From contig DALS01000055.1 of the NCBI GenBank assembly GCA_002499445.1, positions 4,025 through 29,919 of the forward strand: a stretch of DNA of 25,895 nucleotides, written 5' to 3'. The DNA comes from Methanosarcina sp. UBA293 (GTDB lineage Archaea; Halobacteriota; Methanosarcinia; Methanosarcinales; Methanosarcinaceae). A model generated the notes under the pieces. The model saw only the letters and a list, made by a program, of their open reading frames with translations. It did no database searches and was not told where the DNA came from. Positions 24,080-25,895 of the stretch are shown piece after piece (position 1 is the first letter of the stretch; the number at the start of each line of letters is the position of its first letter). Both the position numbers and the translations under genes were made by a program.

Positions 24080-24375
24080 TTTATAATGTGAAGAAGTTTG
24101 GGACTTTGGAATGTTTAACGACGAAACAATCGTTCAAACATTTGTAAGCTACAGTGCTCACAATTAACAATTGTACTTTAAAGGCAAAAAACGCTCATAG
24201 TTTTGGGTGTTGTTTAGTTATTTTTCCTCAAAAACATTTTTTTAGAGGGTTCAAATTTCTACGTGATCATTAGATTATCTTTACTGTGAACACTATAGGC
24301 TACTAGTGGATACTATAGTCGTTGATAGAGTCTGTCAGCGATTATAAAATGAGTCGTAAAGGAGGAAAAAAGATT
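24080..24375 (+). promoter_or_regulatory. Promoter and structured leader of the DUF1646 gene
   Basis: TTTATAAT (24080-24087) is a TATA-like box. About 23 nt later AATGTTT-AACGA (24110-24121) pairs with TCGTT-C-AAACATT (24130-24142), twelve pairs with one bulge and an 8-nt loop. ACAATT-AAC-AATTGT (24160-24174) follows as a second hairpin. The leader would be about 270 nt, ending with a strong GGAGG (24361-24365) before ATG 24376. Such a long leader could house a cis-regulatory RNA. Confidence 0.4.
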
Positions 24376-25488
24376 ATGGCTCTTGAAACAGGAGTTTTAA
24401 TTGGTTTTCTTATAATATTCCTGGCCGTGTTATTAGGGCCTTTTAAAATACATATTATTGAGGAAAATCTGGAAGTGTTCCTGTTTGTGTGCGGAGTAGC
24501 AGCAATGACTCTTTCAGGTTTTACCGAACTCCCTGGTACAGAAACAGGCTGGAGAATGGAAATAATTGAAGAAGCATTGACTTCGCCGCTGAATGCTGGA
24601 AAAATTTTCGGAATTCCAATTGGTATATTCCAGATCGTGCTTATTGTCGGGTTAATCATTTATAAATGGCATGAACCTATCCACAAAGCAATCAGGAAAA
24701 TGACTGAAGCACTTTCTCTTAAGGTTATGGCTTTTATCCTTATCGCTGTGCTTGGTCTATTTTCCAGTGTTATGTCGGCTATTCTTGCAGCAATTATTCT
24801 CGTTGAAATGGTTAATGCAATGCCCCTTTCGAGAAAATCTAAGATAGATCTTACAATTATTGCATGTTTCTCAATAGGACTTGGTGCGGCGCTTACCCCC
24901 CTTGGTGAACCTCTTTCGACAATTGTTGTCTCAAAATTATCAGGTGCGCCTTATCATGCCGATTTCATGTTCCTGTTTAATATGCTGGGTAAGTATGTAA
25001 TTCCAGGTGTCCTTGCATATGGTGTTATTGGTATGTTTTTCCTGGGAAAAGCCGATCCAAAAGATCAGGGATTGAAAGCAGAAGAATATAATGAGACTTT
25101 AAAAGATGTCATAATGAGGGCTGTTAAGGTCTACGTGTTTATTATGGCACTCGTATTACTCGGTGATGGTTTCAAGCCTATCATATTTACGTACTTCTCA
25201 CAAATCCCTTCCACGGTACTTTTCTGGGTTAACATGGTCTCGGCTATCCTAGATAACGCTACCTTGGCAGCTGCTGAGATTGGGCCAGCACTTACCGAGT
25301 TGCAAATAAAGAGCATACTTATGGGGCTTTTAATTGCAGGCGGAATGCTGATCCCTGGAAATATCCCGAACATCATTTCTGCGAGCAAACTTGGTATAAC
25401 TAGCAAGGAATGGGCAAGGCTTGGAGTGCCTCTTGGGCTTGTCTCAATGGCTATCTATTTCGTCATTATTTTTGTACTTGGAATATAA
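24376..25488 (+). CDS. DUF1646-family integral membrane transporter
   Basis: The 370-residue protein is almost all hydrophobic, with about ten membrane segments, for example residues 5-25, 32-48, 80-97 and several in the C-terminal half. It contains conserved polar stretches inside membranes: ACFSIGLGAALTPLGEPLS and, near the end, SAILDNATLAAAEIGP and GGMLIPGNIPN. These repeat-like re-entrant motifs resemble the ion-transporter superfamily (NhaD/ArsB type), so cation or anion transport is likely, but the substrate is not established from sequence. ATG 24376 is chosen because GGAGG lies ten bases upstream; in-frame starts at 24322 (TTG) and 24349 add a charged, non-membrane stretch. No neighbour gene gives a clue. 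Confidence 0.87.
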   Translation: MALETGVLIGFLIIFLAVLLGPFKIHIIEENLEVFLFVCGVAAMTLSGFTELPGTETGWRMEIIEEALTSPLNAGKIFGIPIGIFQIVLIVGLIIYKWHEPIHKAIRKMTEALSLKVMAFILIAVLGLFSSVMSAILAAIILVEMVNAMPLSRKSKIDLTIIACFSIGLGAALTPLGEPLSTIVVSKLSGAPYHADFMFLFNMLGKYVIPGVLAYGVIGMFFLGKADPKDQGLKAEEYNETLKDVIMRAVKVYVFIMALVLLGDGFKPIIFTYFSQIPSTVLFWVNMVSAILDNATLAAAEIGPALTELQIKSILMGLLIAGGMLIPGNIPNIISASKLGITSKEWARLGVPLGLVSMAIYFVIIFVLGI

Positions 25489-25554
25489 GCTCAAAGTCCC
25501 CCTCGCCTGACATAAATTCGTTCCAGAATCCAGTGATGAGTTTGTATTGAAAAC

Positions 25555-25617
25555 TACTGATTTTGGACTGAGCAAATATAGATTCAGTTCCAAATAAACT
25601 CAGTTTCAAAATCAGTA
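25555..25617 (+). other. Long interrupted stem-loop after the DUF1646 gene
   Basis: TACTGATTTTG (25555-25565) pairs with CAAAATCAGTA (25607-25617), 11 bp. After a small internal loop (1 and 2 nt), ACTGAG (25567-25572) pairs with CTCAGT (25599-25604), leaving a 26-nt loop. ATTTTTAC follows. It may be a 3'-end or termination structure. Confidence 0.55.
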
Positions 25618-25737
25618 ATTTTTACATTTTTGGCTTGAAATATTAATTTACAAGACGATTTCTTTCTTCAAACAAAGCCAGTGTTCGAGATCATAAGACA
25701 TTATTTTTAAGGCGTCATTCAATTTTTAACCATTTTT

Positions 25738-25789
25738 ATTAGAAATCGCTGGATATAGAACTGAATAAAAATATCCAGCGATTTCTAAT
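25738..25789. repeat. Perfect 19-bp inverted repeat
   Basis: ATTAGAAATCGCTGGATAT (25738-25756) and its exact complement (25771-25789) flank a 14-nt loop. T-rich sequence flanks both sides (25733-25737; 25789-25799), so the stem could act as a terminator in either direction. The rest of the gap to the window end (25489-25895) holds no supported gene. Confidence 0.85.
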
Positions 25790-25895
25790 TTTATTTTTAC
25801 TAGATTATGGGACAAAGGCGCTATTATGTATATAAAATAAAATTATTTGAGCTCTGTAGAAAACCTGTCTACATCAGATGAAAGAGGCTGAAAAA

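Noticed and set aside
25534..25572. Possible C/D box RNA (GTGATGA ... CTGA) after the DUF1646 gene
   Set aside because: The CTGA boxes belong to a clear stem-loop, and no proper C' box is present.

Overview
The window looks like a stretch of a Methanosarcina-type methanogen chromosome (Euryarchaeota). The evidence is a fused formaldehyde-activating enzyme/hexulose-phosphate synthase, the archaeal ADH synthase/3-dehydroquinate synthase II route to aromatics, split-type GMP synthase glutaminase (GuaAa), SRP54, an archaeal initiator tRNA, an HTH regulator of the methanogen DUF1724 type, Cdc48, TATA-box promoters, and AT-rich spacers full of short duplications.

Layout. Positions 1-21 are the 3' end of a tRNA. 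Central carbon genes follow on the + strand: fae-hps (641-1819) and tpiA (1973-2641, TTG start). A minus-strand block reads from about 9.7 kb down to 2.7 kb: ADH synthase, DHQ synthase II, aroD, aroE, tyrA, then a membrane-anchored HEAT-repeat protein. The first four enzymes form a continuous path from ADH to shikimate, and TyrA serves the tyrosine branch. The kinase, AroA and AroC steps are not here. guaAA (+) and srp54 (-) converge on a shared hairpin terminator. An initiator tRNA-Met (-), a 63-residue Cys-rich protein (+) and a lipoprotein with a chagasin-type protease-inhibitor domain (-) follow.

The 14.5-18.1 kb part is accessory in character. It holds an orphan formyltransferase-fold enzyme whose 3' end overlaps a convergent HTH/DUF1724 regulator, a phosphoribosyltransferase that seems to start at a non-AUG codon behind a strong Shine-Dalgarno, and a DUF2072-type zinc-ribbon protein. 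From 18.5 to 22.9 kb lies a proteostasis operon: a two-wHTH regulator, Cdc48 (4-bp overlap) and two tandem Hsp20 genes. Its promoter carries CTAAC-N5-GTTAC just behind the TATA box, nearly the heat-shock operator recalled for Archaeoglobus HSR1, which sits in the same gene order. A gap of about 1.4 kb then leads to a DUF1646 membrane transporter with a long, hairpin-rich leader, followed by two large stem-loops.

The most general pattern is that short tandem duplications (period 13-44 nt, mostly 2 copies, diverged by a few bases) occur in nearly every spacer. Several touch stop codons or Shine-Dalgarno sites. Inside genes they occur only with periods divisible by three (24, 24 and 27 nt). I saw no CRISPR array, no insertion sequence and no clear defence system.
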